Source: Halobacillus campisalis
GTDB taxonomy: Bacteria; Bacillota; Bacilli; Bacillales; Halobacillaceae
NCBI RefSeq assembly: GCF_030345335.1
Contig: NZ_JAPVRC010000007.1
Location: 124,001 to 188,000, forward strand
Direction of reading: 5' to 3'
Length of the DNA: 64,000 nt
The notes under the pieces are model-generated. The model was not told the origin of the DNA. It did no database searches and was given only the letters and a program-made list of their open reading frames with translations. Below, piece after piece: positions 17,034-25,878 of the stretch (its first letter is position 1; the number at the start of each line of letters is the position of its first letter). The translations under genes were made by a program, and so were the position numbers.

Positions 17034-17969
17034 TTAGCGGATTTTTTCATATAAGGCTTTGGTAACGACTAAGTCAAAAATTGCTGCACCAACTGATTTG
17101 AAGATGATCGACTGATCTTCCGGATTCTTTGGACGATGATTACGTTCAATGATTTCTTTGAGGGAAAGCGTTTGTTCGGGGTCGATCCCTAGCTCCTTCG
17201 CACGAAGCATATCTCCTGACTCGCGGAAAGCACTCGGTGCATCCACATACACTTCATCTGCATTCTTTAAGACGTTGTCAGGAATTTCCTGCATCGATGG
17301 ACGAAAGGATCCGACACCGACAACTTGTTTGCCTTTATAGCTGGAAGCATCCAGCTCAGGGAGGACAGGCTTCTCAGAGGTGGTAGTCGTAACGATCAAG
17401 TCTGATTCGTGAACTAAATCTTCCAATGAGGCTTGTTCAATATGTAAGCTTGGAAAAGCGTCCCTCGCCTTTTCTATGAATGCCGAAAGCTTATCCTGAC
17501 TGCGGTTGAACACTTTCACGTGTTGAATAGGTCGAACCGCACAAGCAGACTGCAGATGGCTCCATCCTTGAGTCCCAGTACCTATAATTCCAAGAGATGA
17601 AGCACCTTCTTTCGATAAATACTTCATTCCAAGACCGCCAAGCGCTCCCGTACGCAGTGCCGTAATCGGCATGGCATCACACATTAAGAGCGGCTCCATC
17701 GTCTTGCGGCTGTACAGTACCATCAATCCATGAATCGTCGGCTTGCCTATCGATGAATTGTGTGGCGCTACGCCGACGAGTTTCGTTGCATAATAATCAC
17801 CGTAATATGATGGCATTAATAAGCTCGTATTGTCCCCATCCTCGATATGCATCCGATCGGGCATAATGATATCACCGTTGCTGTCGTCTAAGTAAAATTG
17901 TTCAATGGAACGGATGGTTTCGTCCATCGTAAATCGTTCATTGACTTGTTCGGCTGTCAGAAAGTTCAT
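17034..17969 (-). CDS. Ornithine cyclodeaminase / mu-crystallin family enzyme
   Basis: The 311-residue protein has the family layout: an N-terminal dimerisation half with RMHIEDGDNTSLLMPSYYG and the active-site region KLVGVAPHNSS, then an NAD-binding Rossmann fold with GIIGTGTQGWSHLQ and VFNRSQDKL. Family members act as ornithine cyclodeaminase, alanine dehydrogenase or ketimine reductase; the precise reaction cannot be read. AAAAGGAGGGCTTGC precedes the ATG. It is the first gene of an operon with a solute symporter, suggesting uptake and catabolism of the same amino or imino acid. Confidence 0.88.
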   Translation of the reverse strand: MNFLTAEQVNERFTMDETIRSIEQFYLDDSNGDIIMPDRMHIEDGDNTSLLMPSYYGDYYATKLVGVAPHNSSIGKPTIHGLMVLYSRKTMEPLLMCDAMPITALRTGALGGLGMKYLSKEGASSLGIIGTGTQGWSHLQSACAVRPIQHVKVFNRSQDKLSAFIEKARDAFPSLHIEQASLEDLVHESDLIVTTTTSEKPVLPELDASSYKGKQVVGVGSFRPSMQEIPDNVLKNADEVYVDAPSAFRESGDMLRAKELGIDPEQTLSLKEIIERNHRPKNPEDQSIIFKSVGAAIFDLVVTKALYEKIR

Positions 17970-18043
17970 GCAAGCCCTCCTTTTATAATATTAAAGCCAT
18001 ACTACCATAATTTTCTGATTTGTTGAAATTTTCGTTTAAATGT

Positions 18044-18074
18044 AAAAAAACAGCACATTTTAGATGATGTGCTG
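18044..18074 (-). terminator. Intrinsic terminator after YrzI-like gene
   Basis: CAGCACAT / ATGTGCTG, a perfect 8-base stem with 8-base loop, followed on the minus strand by seven T residues. It lies just past the stop of the small gene at 18093. Confidence 0.8.
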
Positions 18075-18092
18075 CTTTCACATATCATAATA

Positions 18093-18224
18093 TTAATGCA
18101 AATTCCGGTAATAAGCTTTACGGCTTAGAAGCTGCTCCTGTGCATCGTTATAATTTACAGATGAGTGTTTATCCCGCTTTTTTCTCGTAATATGGATTGT
18201 AAATATGAGAAATTGAATCGTCAT
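18093..18224 (-). CDS. YrzI-like small protein
   Basis: A 43-residue product starts MTIQFLIFTIHITRKKRD and ends RKAYYRNLH. The short hydrophobic N-terminus followed by a basic helical tail matches the YrzI family of Bacillaceae as I recall it, whose function is unknown. GAAAGGAAGGGGCAGA precedes the ATG and an intrinsic terminator follows, so it is a self-contained unit. It may also be the last gene of the ECF sigma operon, 36 bases away. Confidence 0.65.
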   Translation of the reverse strand: MTIQFLIFTIHITRKKRDKHSSVNYNDAQEQLLSRKAYYRNLH

Positions 18225-18259
18225 TCTGCCCCTTCCTTTCTATATGAAGATAAGCACGG

Positions 18260-19459
18260 TCACAACATCAACTCACCCAAATTGCCTAAACTTGAACCAA
18301 TTCCCTTTTTATGATCATCTTCGATCACTCCAGTATTTACCCGTATCAGCTGCTGCAGGCTGCCTTTTAGTGCTGCGTTCTCTACGACTACTGCACCAAA
18401 TATATCTAACGTTTTCACTTTTGATAAATGGACCTCCGACGATACATCGCTTCCTAACGTCAACATCCCTTCTACAATAAACGCCGTCGGGTGCTGCAAA
18501 GCTTCCAGCTGCTCATTCGTCCATCGTTCTTCTCCTTCTATAAAGAGAAAACGGTCTTCATAAGATAATACTTCAGTATCCAAAGATGGGCACGCTTCGT
18601 AAACGAGATCCTCAATCTCCTCAGGACAAACTACAATGGACGTAGAATGAATGGCCGCGATCGAAAAAGCTTCCCGCGTAACATCCGCTTCGATTATGAC
18701 CGGCTTTTTCGTGTAGAGCTTTTTGCCGTAGAATCGTTTAATGGATCGGCTGTTAAGACGCACTTGTTTCGTCAGTTGTAGATACCCTTCAGGAATAACC
18801 TCCACTTTAGCTGAAGTCAGCGATCCTGTTTTTTTATAAAAAGCCGTTTCTTGTAAGGCGTAAAGTATGACCACACCATTGACTTCGATCTGGTGGATCT
18901 TCTGCTGGAATAAATCCAAGTCTAAATCAGCATGCAATTTGAGCTTCCCATTTACAGTTAAACGAATAGCTGTTTCAGCTGAATGTAAATAAGCGTTTGT
19001 AAGCTCAAAATCTCCATTTTCAAAACGCAGCTCTTCTCCCTCATAGGATTCCACATCCATCACTCCATGGGAGATCAAGTGGAAAAGCGAACCTGTAAGC
19101 CGGCCTGGTGAATAAATCTTCCCATTTACTTTCAGCTCGAGTAAACTTTCTTTTAACTCTTCTGACTGCACATCGTGCTCAATAATCAAGTTACCATTTA
19201 CAAATAATCGCAGCCCTTCTGTCAAAGAGCGAAGATACGCTTGATCCACATGCACGTCACTGTTCACTACTTGATACCCTTCCGGTAATTCCACACAGTG
19301 TCCAATGTTGCCGGCGTTCAACTTCGGTAAAAGGTGAGCTTTTTCTTTCGGATACAGCACCATACCGATATTATTAATCCTCTCAATGTCCTGTAAGCTC
19401 TCTTCCGTTGCGTTCATTAAGTTTAATAACCCTACATTTCCAATTCGCTGCCCCATCAT
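18260..19459 (-). CDS. Repeat protein translationally coupled to ECF sigma factor
   Basis: The 399-residue protein has no signal peptide and no membrane segment. It contains at least five repeats of a beta-rich unit centred on VNG: LRLFVNGNLIIEHDV, LLELKVNGKIYSPG, IRLTVNGKLKLHAD, IHQIEVNGVVILYAL and, weaker, TAFIVEGMLTLGSDV and LDIFGAVVVENAAL. Spacing is about 45-55 residues, suggesting a beta-helix or bactofilin-like fold. Its start overlaps the sigma gene stop by ATGA, so the two are made together. It might be the sigma regulator or its main effector. No function can be assigned. Confidence 0.75.
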   Translation of the reverse strand: MMGQRIGNVGLLNLMNATEESLQDIERINNIGMVLYPKEKAHLLPKLNAGNIGHCVELPEGYQVVNSDVHVDQAYLRSLTEGLRLFVNGNLIIEHDVQSEELKESLLELKVNGKIYSPGRLTGSLFHLISHGVMDVESYEGEELRFENGDFELTNAYLHSAETAIRLTVNGKLKLHADLDLDLFQQKIHQIEVNGVVILYALQETAFYKKTGSLTSAKVEVIPEGYLQLTKQVRLNSRSIKRFYGKKLYTKKPVIIEADVTREAFSIAAIHSTSIVVCPEEIEDLVYEACPSLDTEVLSYEDRFLFIEGEERWTNEQLEALQHPTAFIVEGMLTLGSDVSSEVHLSKVKTLDIFGAVVVENAALKGSLQQLIRVNTGVIEDDHKKGIGSSLGNLGELML

Positions 19460-19935
19460 TTATCCTCCTCTAAATATCTCCGTAATTGTTTCACTGCCGT
19501 TTGAAGCTTGAAGCGAACAGTAGAAGCAGGGAAACCCATCTGCTCGCCGATTTCTTTACTCGATAATTCCAACCAATACCGTTTAAACACAATATCGCTC
19601 AACTCAGGTGACAGGCGGGAGAGCAGCTCCGTCATTTCCATTCGACCCAGCGTCAGCTCGTGAACGGGAAAATCCGCTTCATCGTCATCCCATTCAGTTA
19701 ACCGCTGGTCTTTTCTCCGTTCGTCGATCAGTTTATTTTTCATGACGCGATAGAACCAGGCTTTTTGTTTATGGCGCGGCAAGCTGAGAAGCTGCTCTTC
19801 CCTTAAGGATTTGATCCACGCATCCTGCACCAGATCCTTCCCTTCCTGTTCGTGACGAGCAATCGAAAAAGCAAAACGGAACAGATCGCTTTTCAGCTCC
19901 TCATATAGATCACTCACTTCCATACGACCACTCAC
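19456..19935 (-). CDS. ECF RNA polymerase sigma factor
   Basis: The 159-residue protein has sigma region 2 (LYEELKSDLFRFAFSIARHE, then DLVQDAWIKSL and AWFYRVMKNKLIDERR) and region 4 (LSPELSDIVFKRYWLELSSKEIG, then FPASTVRFKLQTAVKQLRR). That is the minimal two-domain ECF form. A GTG at 19935 or the ATG four codons later may start translation; neither has an ideal ribosome site. No anti-sigma membrane protein is adjacent; instead the next gene encodes a soluble beta-repeat protein. No clear ECF -35/-10 pair was found upstream. Confidence 0.85.
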   Translation of the reverse strand: MSGRMEVSDLYEELKSDLFRFAFSIARHEQEGKDLVQDAWIKSLREEQLLSLPRHKQKAWFYRVMKNKLIDERRKDQRLTEWDDDEADFPVHELTLGRMEMTELLSRLSPELSDIVFKRYWLELSSKEIGEQMGFPASTVRFKLQTAVKQLRRYLEEDK

Positions 19936-20050
19936 TTTGTTTAATTATTGGCTCCTTCACTTAGATAACGATTGAGACCTATAAAGTGATGGAGATTTTT
20001 AAAATATGTAAAAAAATTTTGATTCCTTATATATATTGATCGAATCACAC

Positions 20051-20085
20051 AAAAAAAGGAACGAAATCATATACGATTCCGCTCC
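20051..20085 (-). terminator. Intrinsic terminator of oxidoreductase gene
   Basis: GGAGCGGAATC / GATTTCGTTCC (9 of 11 paired, plus G-U) followed on the minus strand by seven T residues. Confidence 0.7.
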
Positions 20086-20177
20086 CTCCTCAGCTGACTT
20101 ATTCAAATTTTTGCTGCTCTTGTGCTCCCAATAAGCCTATCGTGATTCAGGGAACACACCAAATAAATGAAATGACA

Positions 20178-21221
20178 TCATTTATTAGGCAGCAAAACTA
20201 TTTTTCCTAATTTCCCTGACTTTTTAAAATAACTTTGAGCTTCCCTGGCTTCAGCCAACGAGAAGGTACGGTCAAGAACCGGCTTAATCTTACCTTCTGA
20301 TATAGCTGCTAACATCTGTTTGAACTCGTCTCGCGTTCCGAGAACTGATCCATATAACGTGATGTGCTTTAAGTAGAGACTCCGAAAGTCGAGCTCAGTT
20401 TTTTGTCCACCCGCTGAACCGGACGTACAAAACTTCCCGCCTTTTTTCAAGACATGCAATGAGGTGGAAAATAGTGCGTCCCCTACGACATCAAGAACCG
20501 CATCTATCGGACCATCATTCGCTTCAAGAATTTCTTGAGCCAGGTTATCTGACTTATAAGATAATACATGAGTCGCCCCGAGTTCTTTCATTTGCGCTTC
20601 TAAAGCTGTATCTCCGACAATTGCGATAACCTTCGCTCCAAAAACATGGGCGGCTATTTGCACATTCAACGAACCGACGCCTCCGTTCGAACCTGTGACC
20701 ATCACAGTTTCTCCCGGTTGAGGTGCGATTTGCTCCACCATATGCCAAGCCGTCATCCCACTCACTGAAAAAACACAGCTATCTGTGTAATCATCGAGAG
20801 GCATGTCGTAACAAAGCTCAGCCGGCCAAACGACATACTCAGCATAGCCTCCGTCATATTCCGAACCGATGAACGACATGTCCTCAGAAATATGCTCTTC
20901 CCCTTCTTTACCACTCGAGGTAAAAGGAAAAAGGACGACATTTCTTCCTACCATCGTCTCATCCACATTCGACCCTGCCTGTACGACTTTCCCCGTAATA
21001 TCAGAACCTGGTATCCGTGGAAACTGAACTCCTTCTGGACGCCAGCCCGATTTCCCACCTGTTCCATAGGCCCCTTCTCTCATCCAGATTTCCGTATTAT
21101 TAATTGCACAAGCTTCGACTTTAACCAATACTTCATGTTCTTTTGGCTCCGGAATAGGCAAATCTGCCATTTCCAGACGATCGATATCGCCATAACCAGT
21201 TACTTGAACAGCTTTCATCAT
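20178..21221 (-). CDS. Quinone oxidoreductase-like MDR dehydrogenase
   Basis: The 347-residue medium-chain dehydrogenase has an N-terminal GroES-like domain (EVLVKVEACAINNTEIWMR, FPRIPGSDITGKVV) and a Rossmann domain with GSNGGVGSLNVQIAA. The catalytic and structural zinc cysteines of alcohol dehydrogenases are absent, which points to the zinc-free quinone-oxidoreductase branch using NADPH. The substrate is unknown. GGAGGGATATC precedes tandem ATGs. Single gene with its own terminator. Confidence 0.85.
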   Translation of the reverse strand: MMKAVQVTGYGDIDRLEMADLPIPEPKEHEVLVKVEACAINNTEIWMREGAYGTGGKSGWRPEGVQFPRIPGSDITGKVVQAGSNVDETMVGRNVVLFPFTSSGKEGEEHISEDMSFIGSEYDGGYAEYVVWPAELCYDMPLDDYTDSCVFSVSGMTAWHMVEQIAPQPGETVMVTGSNGGVGSLNVQIAAHVFGAKVIAIVGDTALEAQMKELGATHVLSYKSDNLAQEILEANDGPIDAVLDVVGDALFSTSLHVLKKGGKFCTSGSAGGQKTELDFRSLYLKHITLYGSVLGTRDEFKQMLAAISEGKIKPVLDRTFSLAEAREAQSYFKKSGKLGKIVLLPNK

Positions 21222-21389
21222 GATATCCCTCCGTTGATTGTTCCGTTCTAGGTTGGTATGTTTTCATTGTTATTATCCCTCAGAATAGGACAAAATGCAT
21301 CTATTAGATATGTTCATTAATATTGAAGGGGTACTGATAAAGAAGCTCCCATGAAAAACGAACACGGGTATACAACAGGATTGAGAATA

Positions 21390-21908
21390 TTAAACGCCAG
21401 TGATTACTCTTGTACCGGCAACCCAATCATACACATTTTTCTTTTGTTTATTTGTGAGTGGAAAAATTAGATAAAGGATTATTGCAGCATTCACGGCATT
21501 CAAAATTATAAAAATCGTAATGTCCGAGAATTCTGTTGGAAGCATTAACCTCCAAATTCCGAAGTGAGCCACTTCCCATGGCAAAAATTTAATAGCTGTC
21601 CTAATAATCGAGCGGCCTACCCCTATGCGGGCACCCTCCAAATTTACGACACGCAGGCCCAGCTTCCTTTTCCCCCACGTGCCCTGCCATTTAGATTGTT
21701 CACATAATATGAAGTAAAGAGAGACAGGCAGCGTCATCATTAAAAATCCTATCAACTCAGCTGTGACCGGAGAGTGTGAAAATAAAGGCTGAATATACGG
21801 ATTGAAAACAAATGAAATCGTGCCTGCAACGCAAATACCGTACACAACTATGACGAGATAATCTAATAAGAAAGCGTAAATACGTAACCTGAATGGCGCG
21901 TAGGACAT
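21390..21908 (-). CDS. RDD-family membrane protein
   Basis: The 172-residue protein has the RDD pattern: basic residues before TM1 with an Asp inside it (RLRIYAFLLDYLVIVVYG), a second TM with a central polar residue, and WGKRKLGLRVVNLEG, the usual GK-x-LGL-x-V motif. Three or four TM segments. RDD proteins have been linked to sodium/proton exchange in halophilic bacilli, but this copy's role is unproven. A second RDD gene lies at 59823-60236. Confidence 0.82.
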   Translation of the reverse strand: MSYAPFRLRIYAFLLDYLVIVVYGICVAGTISFVFNPYIQPLFSHSPVTAELIGFLMMTLPVSLYFILCEQSKWQGTWGKRKLGLRVVNLEGARIGVGRSIIRTAIKFLPWEVAHFGIWRLMLPTEFSDITIFIILNAVNAAIILYLIFPLTNKQKKNVYDWVAGTRVITGV

Positions 21909-21995
21909 ATAGCAGCTCTCCCCATTTGTTTATGCTATTTTCTTAATAAGCTTATCCAAGATACAAAATACGATTGCTCTATAAACTGAATAACG

Positions 21996-22529
21996 TTATT
22001 TTTCCACACAATAATGCAGCTCCACAAACTGATTAAAATTTCTAGTACCTTTCAGGGATAAATCTAATTGATAGTCGCCTTCTTTAAACAAAGGTATCCC
22101 ATTTCCGATTATAGTTGGAGCAACAGTTAGTATCATTTCGTCAACTAACTTTTCTTTTAGAAAAGAATGCAGCAAACCACCTCCACCAACAATCCATATA
22201 TTTTTCCCTTCTTGTTCTTTTAGCTGGTTTGTGAAGGTTGTGACATCATCATTTATAAAAGTCACATCTTCCGTCCCCTGAATCTGAGACCGTGTAAAAA
22301 CGAAACATTCTTTGTTTTTATAAGGGAATTCTTCTAATTCGTGATTCATGAGCCAATCATATGTTTTTTTGCCCATTAAAACAGTATCCACCGTATCATA
22401 AAACTCTGAATACCCATTATCCCCTTCGCCTTCCACTTTAAATAGCCATTCTAAGGATTCATCTTTCGCAGCTATGTATCCGTCCAGACTTGCAGCAATA
22501 AATAAAACGACTTTTCTTTTTCCAGTCAT
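21996..22529 (-). CDS. RibD C-terminal / dihydrofolate reductase-like protein
   Basis: The 177-residue protein has the family marks: IAASLDGYIA at 10-19, DTVLMGKKTYDW, and IWIVGGGGLLHSFLKEKLVDEM. It resembles Bacillus YwjB-type proteins of the DHFR fold, which bind NADPH; the physiological substrate is unknown and it should not be called dihydrofolate reductase. GGAGGGGTTTT lies upstream of the ATG. No operon partner. Confidence 0.82.
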   Translation of the reverse strand: MTGKRKVVLFIAASLDGYIAAKDESLEWLFKVEGEGDNGYSEFYDTVDTVLMGKKTYDWLMNHELEEFPYKNKECFVFTRSQIQGTEDVTFINDDVTTFTNQLKEQEGKNIWIVGGGGLLHSFLKEKLVDEMILTVAPTIIGNGIPLFKEGDYQLDLSLKGTRNFNQFVELHYCVEK

Positions 22530-22666
22530 AAAACCCCTCCTCTGTTCTCTAATTTTAATACTATCTTCAAGGTTGTTGATTTTTATGAGAGTTATTTAAC
22601 CATATGTCAGGATTATTGAATACTTGGTTTCGAGACAACCGAGATTCGGTGCCGTATTAGGAGTCA

Positions 22667-22789
22667 GGGGTGGTTGGGAAGCTACTCGATTTCCTGTGGG
22701 GGAACTGGCGAGCTTCCTCGGGCTAAAGCCCTGTGGGATCTCGCCTACCTCCTTCTCCCACGGGAGTCTCGCAGATTCCCAACCACCCC
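22667..22789 (-). repeat. Palindromic repeat family, copy B
   Basis: Arms GGGGTGGTTGGGAA (22667-22680) and TTCCCAACCACCCC (22776-22789) are perfectly complementary and unlike those of copies A, E, F and H. Inner stems GGCGAG/CTCGCC and GGGC/GCCC are intact. The left flank holds TGGTTTCGAGACAACC, the flank motif of the larger repeat. Confidence 0.85.
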
Positions 22790-22968
22790 ATTCGATAGAG
22801 TTGAGAAACGAACCCCTTTACCAAGAAAGTGGGTCCTCTATATGCCTGTCAGGTGAGAAGATAGCGCCTTACATCAAGGTTTTAACATAGTACACTTGTT
22901 ATGGCAATCAGCATACTAACATAAATGTTTGCTTTTGCGTGAAGCGGTTTCGAGAGACTTATATGGAA

Positions 22969-23089
22969 AGGGGCAGAGGGAAGCGGTGAGACTCCTGTGG
23001 GATTAGCGGGACAGGTGAGACCCCACAGAGCGAAACTCGAGGAGGCTCAGCGCCCGCCCACGGAAAGCGAATCGTTTCCTGTAGCCCCT
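22969..23089 (+). repeat. Palindromic repeat family, copy C
   Basis: Arms starting AGGGGCAGAGGGAAGCG and ending CGTTTCCTGTAGCCCCT match at 13 of 17 positions, the least perfect of the full copies. Core AGACTCCTGTGGGA and CCCACGGAAAGCGA are present. The right flank (to about 23156) contains ATCTCGAAACTAAGTCTTC and the block found near copies A and E. Confidence 0.8.
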
Positions 23090-23185
23090 AAATCCCCACT
23101 ACATCTCGAAACTAAGTCTTCAAGAATAAGTAGCTTATATGAATATCAACACGGAAATTTAACTGAGCCAAATTAATTAAACTGG

Positions 23186-23629
23186 TCATTCTATACATAT
23201 CCAAACATCCCCGTTGGTCAATTCCGCGTACACATCAAAATCACAGCCATTTATGACATGATCCACTTCTTTTTCTTCCTCTTTTGAATTCGTTCCTACA
23301 ATAATAGATTCTTCGCCCTTTCGTTCCTTGATCTCGCCATAATTTTCAACATAATAGCCTCGCTCACTAGTCCATCCTTTTATAGCATTGTTGTTTTTGG
23401 TTTCATTAATAGAAGTGTTAAATAGAGTTATAACTGCACCTACTCCTCCTAGTAAAATGAATCCCCATACCACATAAATGAATTTGTCCTTTTTATTTAC
23501 GGGTAACTTTAATACCCCCTTTGAAATTGCGATCACCATCGCTATTCCCACCAGAATAACGAATAGAGATAGGGTGAGGATCCCCCATTGATCTTCTGAA
23601 GTTCCATACTCTAACAAAATTTCTCCCAT
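23186..23629 (-). CDS. Membrane protein of unknown function
   Basis: The 147-residue product has two N-terminal membrane segments (about 17-37 and 50-71) and a C-terminal polar domain of about 75 residues ending GDVWICIE, with two cysteines. No family recognised. GGAGGGTTTCAG precedes the ATG. It stands alone between repeat copy C and the peptidase E gene. Confidence 0.6.
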   Translation of the reverse strand: MGEILLEYGTSEDQWGILTLSLFVILVGIAMVIAISKGVLKLPVNKKDKFIYVVWGFILLGGVGAVITLFNTSINETKNNNAIKGWTSERGYYVENYGEIKERKGEESIIVGTNSKEEEKEVDHVINGCDFDVYAELTNGDVWICIE

Positions 23630-23772
23630 CTGAAACCCTCCTTCAATACATTTGAAAAAGTCTTTTCAACCTTATTCCTAAAAAATGGCTCAATTCAAAA
23701 ATAGAAATTGCGCCTTGATGACTAACTAATAAATCCTGTCACTCTTTTTGCATAAGTAGTCTGAAAAAAGTC

Positions 23773-24471
23773 TTAGAAAGACCCTAAAAATAAGGTCGCA
23801 AGCTCTGTCTCTTTAACTCCCTTATCGTAATCGACTCGATAGGCTTTAGCATCAGGTCTTGAACTTACGATTTTATGAACGTCCTGGTCCACGTAGTGAA
23901 TGGCCACCCCATCGTCCGCTGCAATCCCTGGTTTAATTTTGTTCGCTTTAATGAATCCCTGGTAAGAAGGTCTTCTGTCAGCCTCCCCGTCGTAATGAGG
24001 ACAATTGCTTCCTTTTAGAAAACCTAAACACTTTAATGGTTCTAGTCGATCACCATAAGAATCGGTGAGACCTTCTTCGAACCAGCATATCGATCCTGCG
24101 CTTATTCCAGCTAATACTATCCCTTGTTCCCAGGCCTTTCTCAAAACTTGATCCAGCCCCCACTCTTTCCATAAGACTAATAAGTTTTTCGTGTTCCCAC
24201 CACCAACATATACAATATCCTGTTCTAATATAAAACTTTCTAAATCTCTAGTCGGCGGTTTGAATAATGATAGGTGTGTAGGCTCGCAACGTTGTTTTTC
24301 AAAGAAGTCATAGTAGCGTGAGGTATAGTCATCGGAGTCGCCGCTTGCTGTAGGGATAAAACAAATTCGAGGGTTCGTTTTCGCAGACTGTTTCAGGATG
24401 TAACGATCTAACAAGGGGTTATCCGGCTCCATAGAAAAGCCGCCTCCACCAAGAGAAATTATTTGTTTCAT
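23773..24471 (-). CDS. Peptidase E-like serine peptidase (S51)
   Basis: The 232-residue protein starts MKQIISLGGGGFSMEPDN and carries the nucleophile motif GISAGSICWFEEG, plus FIPTASGDSDDY and VYVGGGNTKNLL typical of the S51 family. Known members cleave dipeptides with N-terminal Asp. It lacks a signal peptide and is cytosolic, unlike the secreted cyanophycinase-like S51 gene at 49.1 kb. A related YgaJ protein occurs in Bacillus subtilis. It begins 33 bases after the following gene's stop and may share its transcript. Confidence 0.85.
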   Translation of the reverse strand: MKQIISLGGGGFSMEPDNPLLDRYILKQSAKTNPRICFIPTASGDSDDYTSRYYDFFEKQRCEPTHLSLFKPPTRDLESFILEQDIVYVGGGNTKNLLVLWKEWGLDQVLRKAWEQGIVLAGISAGSICWFEEGLTDSYGDRLEPLKCLGFLKGSNCPHYDGEADRRPSYQGFIKANKIKPGIAADDGVAIHYVDQDVHKIVSSRPDAKAYRVDYDKGVKETELATLFLGSF

Positions 24472-24504
24472 TTAAATTACCCCACTCCGATTTTATAGTA
24501 GTCT

Positions 24505-24939
24505 TTATCTCATTCTCTCTAACGTTAAATAGTCTTTTGTTTTTAAAACCTTAATATCATGATTTTCAGCAAACTCCATTAAATGGTCATACGCTGTTTT
24601 AGGGGTGAGAACCGCTAATCTAACGTTCAACGCTTTGTCCGTTTTAATAATCGCAGCCTTCTTCGCCCAGCCGACTCGTGTAAATTTCAGCTGATTGATT
24701 TGGGGTGGGTAAATTTCTTTTTTAATTATGGATTTATTTAATAAAAATGTCCGGTATACTAAATGATTCTCGTGAATTTCGAATGAAAACCGTAATGAGG
24801 TTAACCCTGTACCAAATAGTAATACGATAAGAAACAGAAGAATAGAACTTCCTAAATAATCGGCCAATACATTCCACAGCATGACCACAAAGAAAATGCT
24901 GAAAAAAGATAGCTCTTTAGGTTTTATTTTGTATTCCAT
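24505..24939 (-). CDS. Small membrane protein with C-terminal polar domain
   Basis: The 144-residue product starts MEYKIKPKELSFFSIFF; two membrane segments cover about 14-52, followed by an alpha/beta domain of 90 residues resembling bacterial PH-like domains (FSFEIHENHLVYRTF, QLKFTRVGWAKKAAIIKT). That resemblance is by eye only. The ATG at 24939 follows AAAAGGGGTAACGTAC and is preferred to a start ten codons earlier. Confidence 0.6.
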   Translation of the reverse strand: MEYKIKPKELSFFSIFFVVMLWNVLADYLGSSILLFLIVLLFGTGLTSLRFSFEIHENHLVYRTFLLNKSIIKKEIYPPQINQLKFTRVGWAKKAAIIKTDKALNVRLAVLTPKTAYDHLMEFAENHDIKVLKTKDYLTLERMR

Positions 24940-25078
24940 GTACGTTACCCCTTTTTTAACTGCACACATATCGAATTAACCTATACTCACATATACGAAT
25001 GAATAGTAAAATGGTTTCCTCATTAAATGAATTGTTCGATATGCTCAATCACCTTTCACCTTAAAAAAACGCTAAGAA

Positions 25079-25303
25079 TTAAAAGAGACTGAATGCCAGG
25101 TAAATACAGCTTACAGATGATATAAAACTAATAAGAGCTATTATAATTTTTTTATCGTTATGTACGGCTTCAAATCCTTGCAGGGCCATGTGAACGGCAC
25201 ATAGGATTAAACAAATTGCAATAAAACGTTCATCCCCGCTTATGACGATGTAGAGCACTAAAGCTAGTACTATTATTGGTGTTATCGTTATTAATCGTTT
25301 CAA
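25079..25303 (-). CDS. Small three-TM protein (DUF3953-like)
   Basis: The 74-residue protein is almost entirely hydrophobic with three membrane segments. Its organisation (VLALVLYIVISGDERF, then CAVHMALQGFEAVHND, then a final TM) resembles the DUF3953 family of Bacillaceae. It starts at TTG with GGAGGTTTTC at ideal spacing. Function unknown. Confidence 0.55.
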   Translation of the reverse strand: MKRLITITPIIVLALVLYIVISGDERFIAICLILCAVHMALQGFEAVHNDKKIIIALISFISSVSCIYLAFSLF

Positions 25304-25525
25304 GAAAACCTCCTGTTCATTTGAGATTTAATCTACGTATGAAATGGCAATGTAAAATGCATTGTAAAAGACCAACAACTTCCGATTAATAGTAATATCC
25401 ATATAGATTTAATACTTAAGATTTTCTTTCTCATATTTCTCCCTTTTTAGCTGCCTCTTCTTCACTCCTTCTCCCCGGCTCTTTTGCCCAAAAATGACTA
25501 GCCCAGTTATTTAAAATGATTTACT

Positions 25526-25723
25526 CTATTTTTTATATAAACTCAAACCTATTTTAAAAAGCAAGATTAAAAAAGCAAAAGTAATTAAAAACCTTATTTC
25601 TTCCCAATTTATTTCTCCATTTCTAATTACACTCACAATCATGATCCCTACAAGTAATCCCGCAATTCCAGAAAGGAAACTCTCTAACCTATTAATCAAA
25701 CCACCTTCATTTCCCACAAACAT
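25526..25723 (-). CDS. Small membrane protein, 65 residues
   Basis: Two hydrophobic segments (about 18-33 and 45-60) flank a polar loop GEINWEEI. No family recognised. No clear ribosome site before the ATG, so the start is uncertain; a TTG eight codons on has a G-rich upstream. Confidence 0.4.
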   Translation of the reverse strand: MFVGNEGGLINRLESFLSGIAGLLVGIMIVSVIRNGEINWEEIRFLITFAFLILLFKIGLSLYKK

Positions 25724-25878
25724 CGGCAGTAATAATCAGCCAGCTCAGTAATGTTTGTTGATTCTTTTACACATACGATTTGGTATCTATTAACGTTTCA
25801 CATGCCTTTTAAGATCTCGGCACTAAGTTTCTCTTACTACTTATAATTATAAAACTATCCATTTATATAAAGTGCCTT

